Source of the DNA: Pontibacterium sp049603715
Lineage (GTDB): Bacteria > Pseudomonadota > Gammaproteobacteria > Pseudomonadales > Balneatricaceae
DNA length: 64,000 bases
NCBI GenBank assembly: GCA_049603715.1
Contig: JBMYSW010000007.1
Location: 62,001 to 126,000 of the forward strand
Reading direction: 5' to 3'
Shown: positions 1 to 9,315 of the stretch, in pieces
Position numbering within the stretch: position 1 is the stretch's first letter
Layout: the number at the start of each line of letters is the position of its first letter
The notes under the pieces: generated by a model
The model's database searches: none
The model's input: the letters and a program-made list of their open reading frames with translations, nothing else
Told to the model about the DNA's origin: nothing
Made by a program: the position numbers and the translations under genes

Positions 1-1
1 G

Positions 2-868
2 GTTACTTCTATTCTTGAGCAGAGAAAGGTCGAAACACACCTTTTTATCAGCGACGACTGCTCACCAGAGCACTTAGATATTGACGCACTAGACCTCAAG
101 CCTGATCAGCAATACCGTGTGTATATTGGGAAACAGCCAGACAATAAAGGTTTTGCAAAAAACTTTTTACTATCAGCTACGTGTATTCCTCCCGAGTTCG
201 AATATATTGCATTTAGTGATCAAGATGATATTTGGGAGCTAGACAAACTAGAGCGAGCAGTTTCAAAAATGGACGCGGGTGACCCTAAAACACCTTGTCT
301 CTACTGTTCACAAGTAACCGCTTTTTCGACCTGCGAAACTGATACCCCTTTTACATTCCCTAAGTTTCAAGTCGAGCCAAGCTTTCGTCACGCATTAGTA
401 CAAAGTATTGCTCCCGGCTGCACAATGGTTCTAAACCAGCCCGCCATCGAGTTGATCAAAAAGGCCGTTTTTAACGTCAAGTCCATCCCGGCTCATGACT
501 GGACCTGTTATCAATTGGTGACTGGGGTTGGTGGTCAAGTATTTCTTGACCAAGTCTCCAAGACTCGGTATCGCCAGCATGAAAACAACCAAATCGGCGC
601 AAACCGAGGTCTCCAGTCGTTACATGAGAAACTCAACAGGCTCCGTAATAAAAAACTTCGACACTGGAATAAAGAAAATATCGAGCTGATATCTATGATT
701 TCAGAACAACTCACCCATGATAATAGAAAGTGCTTTCACCACTTCACTGAAGCAAGCAACTCGCTACGGCTGTTAGCGCTACTTCATTTATTTAAATCAA
801 AGGTTTACCGGGCTACACGCCTCGACACCTTCGCACTCTATATCGCAGCTTTGCTGGGGAGAGCTTAA
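2..868 (+). CDS. GT2-family glycosyltransferase, probable rhamnosyltransferase, 5'-truncated by window edge
   Basis: The reading frame is open to the first base of the window, so the start codon lies upstream. The visible part starts with a segment containing FISDDCSPE, the nucleotide-sugar/metal-binding region of GT-A fold enzymes, and continues with FSDQDDIWELDKLE. The second motif is typical of rhamnosyltransferases of O-antigen clusters. The C-terminal third is basic and lacks clear membrane segments, so a cytoplasmic, membrane-associated enzyme is likely. It lies 140 bp upstream of the dTDP-rhamnose genes on the same strand, which supports transfer of L-rhamnose or a related sugar to the O-antigen. 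The acceptor and linkage cannot be read from sequence. GTG at 119 is an internal codon, not the start, because homology extends upstream of it. Confidence 0.85.
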   Translation, partial: VTSILEQRKVETHLFISDDCSPEHLDIDALDLKPDQQYRVYIGKQPDNKGFAKNFLLSATCIPPEFEYIAFSDQDDIWELDKLERAVSKMDAGDPKTPCLYCSQVTAFSTCETDTPFTFPKFQVEPSFRHALVQSIAPGCTMVLNQPAIELIKKAVFNVKSIPAHDWTCYQLVTGVGGQVFLDQVSKTRYRQHENNQIGANRGLQSLHEKLNRLRNKKLRHWNKENIELISMISEQLTHDNRKCFHHFTEASNSLRLLALLHLFKSKVYRATRLDTFALYIAALLGRA

Positions 869-1010
869 TATTGAGAAATAAATATCCCGAGTGTGGAGCA
901 CATTTATAATTTTCATTTATACTAACTTTCTTAATAGGGAAGCAGCATTTAATCACATCGAAGCTACCTAATTGCTCATAGTGATAGCTAAGTAACAGAA
1001 GGAAAAACAT

Positions 1011-2090
1011 ATGCCTCAAACATTTTTAGTCACAGGTGGTGCCGGATTTATAGGCTCAGCCGTAGTTCGCGAACTCATTGAAAACAGCGACCATACCGTT
1101 ATCAATGTCGACAAGCTAACTTATGCTGGAAATTTAGAGTCACTCGCAGATGTTGAGCAGAACTCTCGATACAACTTCGTAAAAGCCGACATTTGTGACA
1201 GCTCGGCAATGAAGGCGCTCTTCGCAGAATATCAGCCTGATATTGTGATGCATTTAGCAGCCGAAAGTCATGTTGATAGATCAATTGACGGACCTTCAGC
1301 ATTTATCGAGACTAATGTTATTGGAACCTACACGCTGTTGGAGGCGGCTCGATCATATTGGAACGAGTTGAAAACTAACAGCCCCCGTAAAGCGGAAAAT
1401 TTTCGCTTTCACCATATTTCAACAGATGAGGTTTATGGTGACCTTCATGGCGAAGACGACCTATTTCTCGAAACAACCCCCTACGCTCCAAGCTCGCCAT
1501 ACTCCGCCAGTAAAGCAAGCTCAGATCACCTAGTTCGTGCTTGGCATCGAACTTATGGGCTACCGACGCTAGTGACTAATTGCTCGAATAACTACGGGCC
1601 TTATCACTTCCCTGAGAAATTAATACCTCTCATGATTTTAAATGCTCTCGCTGGTAAGGCGCTTCCTGTTTACGGTAACGGTGAACAAGTTCGAGATTGG
1701 CTATTTGTAGAAGACCATGCACGAGCACTTATTCTAGTCGCTCAAAAAGGCAAAATCGCTGACACCTACAATATCGGTGGCCACAATGAAAAGCAAAATA
1801 TCGAAGTAGTTAAAACCCTTTGCTCACTTCTTGAAGAGCTAGCTCCAAACAAACCTGAAGGCGTAGAGAAATACGAGGATTTAATTACTTATGTCCAAGA
1901 CCGCCCAGGGCATGATTTGAGATACGCAATTGACGCGTCAAAAATCGAGAAGACACTCGGGTGGACCCCTGAAGAGACATTTGAATCAGGTCTAAAGAAG
2001 ACTGTAGAGTGGTATTTAAGTAACGAAGCTTGGTGGCAGCGCGTTTTAGATGGTAGCTACCAGGGTGAGCGCTTAGGAACGGGGCTATGA
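1011..2090 (+). CDS. rfbB: dTDP-glucose 4,6-dehydratase
   Basis: Catalyses NAD-dependent conversion of dTDP-glucose to dTDP-4-keto-6-deoxyglucose, the second step of dTDP-L-rhamnose synthesis in the cytoplasm. The 359-residue protein is full length for the family. It has the extended-SDR Rossmann motif GGAGFIG at residues 9-15, the catalytic triplet region STDEVYG at 137-143 (Thr138, Asp139, Glu140) and the YSASK motif with Tyr164 and Lys168. An AGGAAA-type ribosome site precedes the ATG at 1011. The gene overlaps the next by four bases (ATGA), so translation is probably coupled. It opens the complete rfbBDAC set. Confidence 0.97.
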   Translation: MPQTFLVTGGAGFIGSAVVRELIENSDHTVINVDKLTYAGNLESLADVEQNSRYNFVKADICDSSAMKALFAEYQPDIVMHLAAESHVDRSIDGPSAFIETNVIGTYTLLEAARSYWNELKTNSPRKAENFRFHHISTDEVYGDLHGEDDLFLETTPYAPSSPYSASKASSDHLVRAWHRTYGLPTLVTNCSNNYGPYHFPEKLIPLMILNALAGKALPVYGNGEQVRDWLFVEDHARALILVAQKGKIADTYNIGGHNEKQNIEVVKTLCSLLEELAPNKPEGVEKYEDLITYVQDRPGHDLRYAIDASKIEKTLGWTPEETFESGLKKTVEWYLSNEAWWQRVLDGSYQGERLGTGL

Positions 2091-2974
2091 AGATTTTTTT
2101 AACAGGCTCCTCGGGCCAGGTAGGCTTTGAGCTTCTTCGCGACCTAAGCACCATAGGAGTTGTAACCGCCCCTAGCAGGCAAGAGCTGGATTTATCCGAT
2201 ACAGCCGCTGTTTCCAGCTTTTTGGAACAACTCCAGCCTGACTTAATCGTTAATCCAGCGGCTTGGACAGCGGTTGACGCGGCGGAGGGAAATGAGGTTG
2301 GCGCAACACTACTTAACCAATCTCTTCCCGAGGCATTAAGCCTTTATGCGAAGCAACAACAGACACCGATAATTCATTTTTCGACAGACTATGTGTACCC
2401 AGGTAATGGTGACTCGCCTTGGTCTGAGGAAAGTGAGACAGGCCCGTTATCCATCTATGGCCGAACCAAGTTGGCGGGGGATAACACCATCAAGCAAAGC
2501 GGCGTTCCACATCTAATTTTTCGAACAAGCTGGGTCTACGCTGCACGTGGTAACAACTTTTTGCGTACAATGCTTCGACTAGGTATGGAGCGTGAAAGCC
2601 TGAGTGTTGTAAATGATCAAATTGGGGCTCCTACTCCAGCTCGACTCATTTCATGTATTACCCTGTTAGCAGCGACTAGGCTGTTGAGCAACACAATCGA
2701 AACAGGCACCTATCACCTTGTTACAAACGGTTATACGAGTTGGCACGGTTTCGCAAAAGAAATTTTTCAGCAAGTTCAAGGTCGGCTTCCGCTCAGTATT
2801 GACCCAGTGGCTTTGCAGGGCATTCCTAGCTCGGAATATCCGACCCCTGCAACAAGGCCTCTAAACTCACGACTTGACGTTTCAAAGCTTGAGGCTGCTT
2901 TAGGCATTCAAATGCCAACTTGGCAAAGCCAATTGAAACTTACTCTTGACGAATACTTACAGCACAACAGCTAA
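2087..2974 (+). CDS. rfbD: dTDP-4-dehydrorhamnose reductase
   Basis: Performs the last step to dTDP-L-rhamnose, NAD(P)H reduction of the 4-keto group. The N-terminal glycine motif GSSGQVG (7-13), the STDYVYPG motif (about 99-106) and YGRTK (Tyr124, Lys128) match the RmlD branch of the SDR family. The length of 295 residues is normal. The start overlaps the rfbB stop as ATGA, and rfbA follows after nine bases, so the set is one operon. Confidence 0.96.
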   Translation: MKIFLTGSSGQVGFELLRDLSTIGVVTAPSRQELDLSDTAAVSSFLEQLQPDLIVNPAAWTAVDAAEGNEVGATLLNQSLPEALSLYAKQQQTPIIHFSTDYVYPGNGDSPWSEESETGPLSIYGRTKLAGDNTIKQSGVPHLIFRTSWVYAARGNNFLRTMLRLGMERESLSVVNDQIGAPTPARLISCITLLAATRLLSNTIETGTYHLVTNGYTSWHGFAKEIFQQVQGRLPLSIDPVALQGIPSSEYPTPATRPLNSRLDVSKLEAALGIQMPTWQSQLKLTLDEYLQHNS

Positions 2975-2983
2975 GGATTACCC

Positions 2984-3859
2984 ATGGCACGCAAAGGAAT
3001 TATCCTAGCCGGAGGCTCTGGCACTCGGCTCCACCCAATTACTCGTGGTGTATCGAAACAACTTCTGCCCATCTACGATAAGCCCATGATCTTTTACCCT
3101 ATTTCGGTACTCATGTTGGCTGGAATAAAAGATATTCTTATCATTTCGACACCAGAAGACCTGCCGCAATACAAAAAGTTACTCGGTAACGGCTCACAGT
3201 ACGGCATCAACTTTCAATATGCTGAGCAGCCTTCTCCAGACGGACTCGCTCAAGCATTTATCATTGGCGAGGAGTTTATCGGCAATGACCCTGTTTGCTT
3301 AGTACTTGGCGATAATATTTTCCATGGCCAGCGCTTTTCAGAGCAACTTGAGCGAGCATCTTCACACCCGTCAGGCGCAACGGTGTTTGGTTACCTAGTC
3401 CATGATCCAGAGAGGTTTGGTGTCGTAGACTTTGATGAAACTGGCAAAGCTCTGTCAATTGAAGAGAAGCCAGAAAATCCGAAATCAAGCTATGCTGTTA
3501 CCGGGCTTTATTTTTATGACAATGACGTCGTGGAAATAGCAAAAAACGTAAAGCCTTCGCCGCGTGGTGAGTTAGAAATCACGACAGTAAATAACATTTA
3601 TTTAGAGCGTGGAGACCTCAGAGTAGAGCGACTGGGTCGCGGGTTTGCTTGGTTAGATACCGGCACACATGATAGCTTGCTAGAAGCTTCGCAGTATGTT
3701 CAAACAATCGAGCATAGACAAGGTTTAAAAGTCGCTTGCTTAGAAGAGATTGCATGGCGTAAAGGCTGGATCAACAACGAACAGCTAACAGAGTGCGGTA
3801 ACGCCCTTAAAAAGACTGCATATGGGCAATACCTTCTAAAGCTATTAACTGAGAGGTGA
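2984..3859 (+). CDS. rfbA: glucose-1-phosphate thymidylyltransferase
   Basis: Couples dTTP and glucose-1-phosphate to give dTDP-glucose, the committed and usually feedback-regulated first step of the pathway. The signature GGSGTRLHP (10-18) followed by SKQLLPIYDKPM, and the LGDNIFHG metal-binding segment, identify a nucleotidyltransferase of the RmlA type. Its 291 residues are the usual size. The ATG at 2984 is preceded by AAGGATT. In this operon the gene comes after rfbB and rfbD, so the first enzyme of the pathway is third in gene order. Confidence 0.97.
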   Translation: MARKGIILAGGSGTRLHPITRGVSKQLLPIYDKPMIFYPISVLMLAGIKDILIISTPEDLPQYKKLLGNGSQYGINFQYAEQPSPDGLAQAFIIGEEFIGNDPVCLVLGDNIFHGQRFSEQLERASSHPSGATVFGYLVHDPERFGVVDFDETGKALSIEEKPENPKSSYAVTGLYFYDNDVVEIAKNVKPSPRGELEITTVNNIYLERGDLRVERLGRGFAWLDTGTHDSLLEASQYVQTIEHRQGLKVACLEEIAWRKGWINNEQLTECGNALKKTAYGQYLLKLLTER

Positions 3860-3868
3860 AAACTGGCT

Positions 3869-4417
3869 ATGGAATATGAACCATTAGATATCCCTGACGT
3901 TGTTCTCTTAAAGCCTCAAGTGTTTGGTGACGACAGAGGCTTTTTCATGGAAACATTCAGACAATGCGAGTTTGAAAAGCACTGTGGTAACTTTCAATTT
4001 GTGCAAGATAATCACAGCAAGTCTTCCGTCGGTATTTTGAGAGGCCTTCACTTTCAGTTAGAAAACCCCCAGGGCAAGCTCGTTCGTGTCATTAAAGGTG
4101 AAGTTTTTGATGTTGCTGTTGATATGCGCCGCTCGTCACCCACTTTCGGTAAATGGGTGGGCGCTACACTGAGTGCCGAAAATAAGAATATGCTATGGAT
4201 CCCACCAGGGTTTGCTCATGGTTTTTATGTTACGCAACCAGATACAGAGTTTACATACAAATGTACCGACTATTATGCCCCTGGAGATGAATACTCTTTA
4301 CTATGGAATGACAAAAGCATCGGCATTGAGTGGCCGCTAATTGATGGCGATAAACCCGTCCTATCTGACAAGGACGCTCAAGGCCAGCCGTTTGGTCAAA
4401 TTAGTACATTCAACTAG
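3869..4417 (+). CDS. rfbC: dTDP-4-dehydrorhamnose 3,5-epimerase
   Basis: Double epimerase that turns dTDP-4-keto-6-deoxyglucose into dTDP-4-keto-L-rhamnose; a cupin-fold homodimer. Conserved segments include DDRGFFMETF, GILRGLHFQ with the probable catalytic His61, Lys70 downstream, and Tyr130 in FTYKCTDYY. The 182 residues equal the family norm. It is nine bases downstream of rfbA and closes the four-gene dTDP-L-rhamnose set. Confidence 0.96.
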   Translation: MEYEPLDIPDVVLLKPQVFGDDRGFFMETFRQCEFEKHCGNFQFVQDNHSKSSVGILRGLHFQLENPQGKLVRVIKGEVFDVAVDMRRSSPTFGKWVGATLSAENKNMLWIPPGFAHGFYVTQPDTEFTYKCTDYYAPGDEYSLLWNDKSIGIEWPLIDGDKPVLSDKDAQGQPFGQISTFN

Positions 4418-4482
4418 CACCGTTACTGCCGCGTTGAGCTTACATCTATAGTTCCACGCGGCACTTGTCAAAAGGCCCCACC

Positions 4483-5214
4483 ATGGTCACTGTCTCAATT
4501 GTTAGTCACCTTCACGGCAAGCTTATACCTCCACTCGTAGAACAACTATTACGTTTTGACAGTGTTCAACGTGTTATAGTCACGATCAACATACCTGAAC
4601 CAATATCTCTACCTCCACACACCAAACTCCTAGTTGTTCACAACTCAAAGCCGCTGGGGTTCGGAAGCAATCACAATAATGCTTTCAAGCACTGCACTAG
4701 CACTTACTTTTGCCCTCTTAATCCAGATATTACTGTTTATGAAGACATCTTTATTCCACTGGTCGCGGAACTAGAAAAGCATAACGCGCACCTCGCCGCA
4801 CCACTGATCTTGAGCCCATCAGGAGATTTAGAAGACAGTGTTCGCTTTTTTCCGACGCCTTGTTCCCTATTAAAAAAGGCAGTATTCAAATCTAAAGGGA
4901 CTTATGTCGTACCACAAAGCGGAGAGGTATTTTGCCCTGAGTGGGTCGCAGGGATGTTCTTAGTCTTCAAAAGTCAAAGCTACGATGACATCGGTGGGTT
5001 TGATGAGCGCTTCTATCTTTACTACGAAGATGTCGACATTTGCGCTCGATTGTGGAAAAACGACCAGAAAGTTATCGTCGTGCCTTCCGTATCTGCTATT
5101 CACGAGGCTCAACGAGACAGCCATAACAACTTTTGGCATGGGCGCCGGCACTTTGTCAGCATGTTGCGATACTTTGTTAAACATTTAGCAAGGCTCCCTA
5201 GAGCCGAGAATTGA
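4483..5214 (+). CDS. GT2 rhamnosyltransferase, WbbL-like
   Basis: Probable cytoplasmic-face rhamnosyltransferase using the dTDP-L-rhamnose made by the genes just upstream. The GT2 signature appears as KPLGFGSNHNNAF (sugar-nucleotide binding), LNPD (metal binding) and FDERFYLYYEDVDICARLW (acceptor/catalytic base region). The HEAQRDSHNN stretch near the C terminus is typical of WbbL-type rhamnosyltransferases. I place the start at ATG 4483; a TTG at 4465 in the same frame would add six residues. The stop overlaps the next gene region (TTGA). The acceptor sugar is unknown; O-antigen is most likely from context. Confidence 0.85.
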   Translation: MVTVSIVSHLHGKLIPPLVEQLLRFDSVQRVIVTINIPEPISLPPHTKLLVVHNSKPLGFGSNHNNAFKHCTSTYFCPLNPDITVYEDIFIPLVAELEKHNAHLAAPLILSPSGDLEDSVRFFPTPCSLLKKAVFKSKGTYVVPQSGEVFCPEWVAGMFLVFKSQSYDDIGGFDERFYLYYEDVDICARLWKNDQKVIVVPSVSAIHEAQRDSHNNFWHGRRHFVSMLRYFVKHLARLPRAEN

Positions 5215-5216
5215 GT

Positions 5217-6134
5217 ATGGCTCACATTGTTATCACAGGCACCAACGGATTTATTGGTCAGCACCTAGAAAAACACCTTACGCAAAGCGGCCACGCAGTA
5301 ACTGGCACATCCCGTCATGGCGATAGTCAGCGACTGGCTCTTGGCGACCTATCAAGAGAGATAAACCCCGAGCTAGACTTCACTTCTTTTAATTGTATCG
5401 TGCATTTAGCGGGGCTAGCGGGTGGGCAGCATACTGAAGAGGAGTATCTGCAGGTAAACAGCCACAGCACACTAGCGCTAGCCCAAAAAGCTGCGGCCGA
5501 AGGTTTACAGCGCTTTGTGTTTGTTAGCTCAGCCAAAGTAAATGGTGAAGTCACTACAACAACGCCTTTTCGACATGATGATACGCCCTCACCTCAGTCG
5601 CTTTATGCTCAATCTAAGCACCATTCAGAACAAGCCCTTTGGCAATGGCACCAAGCCTCTGGTACGGCTATGGAGCTGGTGGTGATTCGACCACCCGTGG
5701 TTTATGGCCCAGGACTGGCGGGTAACCTAAGCTTATTAGCTAAGCTCACGGCGCTTTCCTTACCGATACCTCTAAAGAGTATTCACAATAAACGCTCAAT
5801 GGTGGGTATTGATAACCTCGTCGACTTTATTCAGCACTGCTGCATACACCCTAATGCCGCAGGAAAAACCTTTTTGGTTAGCGACAATGAAGACTTATCA
5901 ACCCCTGAGCTGCTCAAGCTGATTGCCAGAGCACAGGGCAAGAGTGCCTTTTTACTGCCCTTCCCTGAAGCGGTGTTAATACGCGTACTAAAGGGCGTCG
6001 GGCTGAGCAAGATCAGCGAGAGCCTGCTCGAGTCATCACAAGTGGATATCGACTTTAGCGCCGAACAGTTACAATGGTCACCTCCGTTTTCGGCAAACGA
6101 CCAAATTTACAAAGCATTCTGCCGCTCGCACTAG
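5217..6134 (+). CDS. NAD(P)-dependent sugar epimerase/reductase (WbpV-like extended SDR)
   Basis: Extended short-chain dehydrogenase acting on a nucleotide sugar. It carries GTNGFIG near residue 8, a VHLAG segment, a VSSAKVNG segment that replaces the usual serine/threonine motif, and SLYAQSKHHSE with Tyr and Lys of the catalytic pair. The neighbour downstream is a short phosphoglycosyl transferase. This epimerase-transferase pairing is known from O-antigen loci where WbpV/WreV-like enzymes reduce a UDP-4-keto-6-deoxy-HexNAc to supply the initiating sugar. That substrate is inferred from the pairing, and the enzyme could instead be a 4-epimerase. ATG 5217 is chosen; a TTG at 5211 overlaps the previous stop. 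Confidence 0.82.
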   Translation: MAHIVITGTNGFIGQHLEKHLTQSGHAVTGTSRHGDSQRLALGDLSREINPELDFTSFNCIVHLAGLAGGQHTEEEYLQVNSHSTLALAQKAAAEGLQRFVFVSSAKVNGEVTTTTPFRHDDTPSPQSLYAQSKHHSEQALWQWHQASGTAMELVVIRPPVVYGPGLAGNLSLLAKLTALSLPIPLKSIHNKRSMVGIDNLVDFIQHCCIHPNAAGKTFLVSDNEDLSTPELLKLIARAQGKSAFLLPFPEAVLIRVLKGVGLSKISESLLESSQVDIDFSAEQLQWSPPFSANDQIYKAFCRSH

Positions 6135-6142
6135 GAATTATC

Positions 6143-6694
6143 ATGCTACGCCTGCTCGACATTGTTTTCGCTCTCATCGGCCTCACGCTGCTATTGCCCG
6201 TCATCCTACTCTTATTGGTAATTGGATACGTTGATACAGGCTCGCCACTATTTTTTCAGCAACGCTTGGGGCGATTCCAAAAGCCATTTACCCTGGTCAA
6301 GTTTAGAACCATGTCGTTAGGTACCGCATCTGTCGCTAGCCATCTTGTATCTGGCGCACAAATCACAAAATACGGTGCCTTCTTGCGTAAGACCAAACTC
6401 GACGAGTTACCGCAATTATGGAATGTGTTAACGGGCGATATGAGCCTTGTTGGCCCTCGTCCAGGGTTAGAAAACCAGCTAGCCCTAACCGCCGCGCGTG
6501 CTGCCTTGGGCGTGTTTGACGCCCGACCAGGTATCACTGGCCTCGCTCAGGTAAGCGGCATTGATATGTCAACACCTGAAAAACTGGCCGAAGTGGATAA
6601 GCAAATGCTGCGCTCGCTGAGTTTGAAGTCTTACATGAAATACATACTTCAAACAGCGACGGGTAAGGGGCAAGGTGATGCGGCTAAGCGTTAA
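6143..6694 (+). CDS. Short undecaprenyl-phosphate sugar phosphotransferase (PglC/WcaJ-domain type)
   Basis: Monotopic phosphoglycosyl transferase that would load the first sugar phosphate of the O-antigen unit on undecaprenyl phosphate at the inner membrane. The 183-residue form has one N-terminal hydrophobic segment (about 3-27), then VKFRTM, KTKLDELPQLWNVLTGDMSL, VGPRPG and ARPGITGLAQVSG, all hallmarks of the bacterial sugar transferase domain. It lacks the four extra membrane helices of long WcaJ/WbaP proteins. I chose ATG 6143, preceded by AGGA, over an ATG at 6074 that would overlap the upstream gene by about 60 bp. The 3' end overlaps convergent waaA by 11 bp. Confidence 0.88.
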   Translation: MLRLLDIVFALIGLTLLLPVILLLLVIGYVDTGSPLFFQQRLGRFQKPFTLVKFRTMSLGTASVASHLVSGAQITKYGAFLRKTKLDELPQLWNVLTGDMSLVGPRPGLENQLALTAARAALGVFDARPGITGLAQVSGIDMSTPEKLAEVDKQMLRSLSLKSYMKYILQTATGKGQGDAAKR

Positions 6695-7997
6695 GGCGGA
6701 CTAGACTAGTAGTCACTTTATCCAAGACTCCCGAGTGGGCTTCAAGGTAAGCCCTTGCTTTAGCCCCATGAGCCTCACGATAAGGTTTATCAACCAGTAA
6801 GCGCGACAGCCGTCTCACCGCAGCTTCTTGATCAGCCACAATAAACGCCGCTTCTTGCTCAACCATTTCCGCAAACATTGTCGCAAAGTTATGAATATGA
6901 GGCCCAGTCACAGGCGCTATGCCATGATAAGCGGGCTCCAGCGGGTTATGCCCGCCTACAGGTTTAAAACTTCCGCCTATTAGAACGGCATCTGCGCAGG
7001 CATACAAAGCGGCAAGCTCACCCAACGTATCACTCAAGTAAACATCGCAGCGTGAGTCGAGGGCTTCTGGCTTATCGTGCGTTTGCGAACGGCGCACCAA
7101 CTGCAAGCTTTGGCTTTTAACCAGCTCAGCGACTTCGTCAAAGCGTTCTGGGTGGCGAGGCGCAATAACAAGCAACAGCTCAGGAATCTCTTTGCGCAGC
7201 TTGTGAAAGGTTTCGAGGCCTAACGCCTCTTCCGTCTCATGGGTGCTTGCCAGTAACCATACAGGTCGTGTCGCACCCCACTGCTCACGTAGCGCGATAA
7301 AACTCTGTCGCTGCTTCTCATCCACCGATACATCAAACTTAATACTGCCCGTCACAGTCACTTTATCAGGGTCAGCTCCCAGCCCAATTAAGCGTTGGGC
7401 ATCGGCGTCAAACTGAGCATAAATATGGCTCATCCCCTTTAGCGCAGGCTCAACAAGGGCCGATATTTTACGATAGCCCTTGGCCGATTTTTCCGAAAGG
7501 CGGGCATTTACGAGTACCACAGGCACCTGCGCTTCGTTCGCTTTGGTGATGAGGTTTGGCCAAATTTCAGTCTCCACCAGCACAAGCGCTCGAGGTGCCA
7601 GTTGCTTGAAGGCTTTGGCAACAAAACAGGGTAAGTCATAGGGTAAAAAGATATGCTGCGCTAAACCCTTTAGCTGCTCAGCGACACGATCCGCGCCCGT
7701 TAGAGTCACCGTCGACACCACAATTGGTAACTGCGGCTCGGCGTCTTTCAGCGCTTTGACCAAAGGCACAATCGCCATCACCTCTCCCACTGAGGCTGCA
7801 TGAATCCACAAGGGGCGATCTGACTGTTCAGGCGTGTTGCCCAAACGTTCACCAAAACGTAACCATTGGCGAGAATTTGAGCGCGCTCGCCACGCCACTC
7901 GCCCTACTAATACAGGCAAGGCCACAGCCCACAACCCAGAATAGCCCCAACGACTCAAGCGATGTTTAAACGAGGTGTGGGTTCGCGTGTCTGCCAT
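6684..7997 (-). CDS. waaA: 3-deoxy-D-manno-octulosonic acid (Kdo) transferase
   Basis: GT30 enzyme that adds Kdo from CMP-Kdo to lipid IVA at the inner-membrane cytoplasmic face. The 437-residue protein has an N-terminal hydrophobic anchor (about 17-35), FGERLG with the probable catalytic Glu50, IHAASVGE, and the C-terminal KPVGGHNPLEPA motif typical of WaaA. Whether it adds one or two Kdo residues cannot be told. It stands alone on the minus strand, convergent with the phosphoglycosyl transferase and divergent from waaF, with about 200 bp to the latter. Confidence 0.95.
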   Translation of the reverse strand: MADTRTHTSFKHRLSRWGYSGLWAVALPVLVGRVAWRARSNSRQWLRFGERLGNTPEQSDRPLWIHAASVGEVMAIVPLVKALKDAEPQLPIVVSTVTLTGADRVAEQLKGLAQHIFLPYDLPCFVAKAFKQLAPRALVLVETEIWPNLITKANEAQVPVVLVNARLSEKSAKGYRKISALVEPALKGMSHIYAQFDADAQRLIGLGADPDKVTVTGSIKFDVSVDEKQRQSFIALREQWGATRPVWLLASTHETEEALGLETFHKLRKEIPELLLVIAPRHPERFDEVAELVKSQSLQLVRRSQTHDKPEALDSRCDVYLSDTLGELAALYACADAVLIGGSFKPVGGHNPLEPAYHGIAPVTGPHIHNFATMFAEMVEQEAAFIVADQEAAVRRLSRLLVDKPYREAHGAKARAYLEAHSGVLDKVTTSLVRLNA

Positions 7998-8200
7998 TAT
8001 GAAAACCTAGAAATGAAAAGAGGGAAAGCATTGAGGTAGGGCCTAAGTTTACGCGAAAAAAAAGCGCGATAAAGCGTTAAGAACAACGAATTTGCCAATA
8101 GCGAAGGCGAAGAGTTGCACCCACTAAAAGCTTGCGTGTAAGGTAACACCCTCACACACAAACGTGTTTTATCTCTCTTTTATTTGCAGGCAACCGAGCA

Positions 8201-9283
8201 GTGGCAAGCGACAAAATTTTAATTATTGGCCCGTCGTGGGTTGGCGATATGGTTATGGCGCAAAGCCTATTTAAAACCCTTAAGCGCGAACGCCCCCACT
8301 GCCAAATTGATGTTCTAGCACCCCAATGGAGTTTTCCATTGCTGGAGCGCATGCCCGAAGTTAGCGAAGGTATTTCAATGCCGGTTGGTCACGGCGCGTT
8401 AGAGTTATCAACTCGCAAAGCTCTCGGTAAGTCCTTACAGTCAAAGGGCTACACTGAGGCAATTGTTTTACCAAACTCGCTTAAGTCAGCCTTGGTGCCT
8501 TTTTTTGCGAAAATACCCAAACGCACAGGCTGGCTGGGTGAGGTGCGTTATGGCTTGCTTAACAACCGTCGTAAGTTGGTGAAGCCCGACTTTCCGCTGA
8601 TGATTGATCGTTTTAATGCGCTTGCCTTTACCAAAAGCCACGTTAAAACCGCGAAAGACTTTTCGGCAAAGCACCCTATTCCCGAGCTTATTACTAACGC
8701 AGATGACGTGAACACCGCCATTAGCGAAATGACGCTAAATCGCGATAAGCCCGTACTCGCCCTTTGCCCCGGCGCAGAGTTTGGCGAGGCTAAACGCTGG
8801 CCTGCCGAGCATTATGCGACGGTCGCTCAGCAAAAGCTTAACGAGGGCTGGCAAGTATGGCTTATGGGCTCAACCAAAGATGTGGAAGCAGGCCAAGCCA
8901 TTGTGGATTTAATCCATACCGAGCAACAAGGCGACTGCCACATTTTGGCAGGTAAAACACGACTCGACCAAGCCATCGACTTATTATCAGTAGCCGATGC
9001 GGTAGTTTCTAACGATTCGGGCTTAATGCACATCAGCGCCGCCTTACACCGATCACTTGTAGTGGTGTACGGATCATCATCGCCTAAATTCACACCACCG
9101 TTGAGCGATAATACCGCCATTGTACAAACAGACTTAGAGTGCAGCCCTTGTTTTAAGCGCGTGTGCCCACTAGGCCATGGCGATTGCCTGAAAAAGCTAA
9201 GCCCGAATACGGTTATCGAATCACTCGCCAAGCTGGCTACCAACAGCACAGTTGAGGCTATCAACCTCGCACACCCAGCCTAA
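8201..9283 (+). CDS. waaF: ADP-heptose:LPS heptosyltransferase II
   Basis: GT9 enzyme that adds the second L-glycero-D-manno-heptose to the inner core. Motifs are ILIIGPSWVGDMVMAQSLF at the N terminus, LCPGAEFGEAKRWP in the donor-binding region, and SNDSGLMHISAAL, followed by a cysteine-rich segment (CSPCFKRVCPLGHGDC) typical of WaaF. The 360 residues are slightly longer than E. coli WaaF. The frame begins at GTG 8201 after a weak GCAGG-like site. waaC follows after 32 bp, so the two probably share a transcript. Confidence 0.94.
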   Translation: MASDKILIIGPSWVGDMVMAQSLFKTLKRERPHCQIDVLAPQWSFPLLERMPEVSEGISMPVGHGALELSTRKALGKSLQSKGYTEAIVLPNSLKSALVPFFAKIPKRTGWLGEVRYGLLNNRRKLVKPDFPLMIDRFNALAFTKSHVKTAKDFSAKHPIPELITNADDVNTAISEMTLNRDKPVLALCPGAEFGEAKRWPAEHYATVAQQKLNEGWQVWLMGSTKDVEAGQAIVDLIHTEQQGDCHILAGKTRLDQAIDLLSVADAVVSNDSGLMHISAALHRSLVVVYGSSSPKFTPPLSDNTAIVQTDLECSPCFKRVCPLGHGDCLKKLSPNTVIESLAKLATNSTVEAINLAHPA

Positions 9284-9315
9284 TTATACGGCCCAAGGTA
9301 AGTAAGGACTCACCC

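Noticed and set aside
6074..6142. Longer N terminus for the phosphoglycosyl transferase
   Set aside because: It would overlap the upstream gene by about 60 bp and lacks a ribosome site, whereas ATG 6143 has AGGA and starts at the expected membrane helix.
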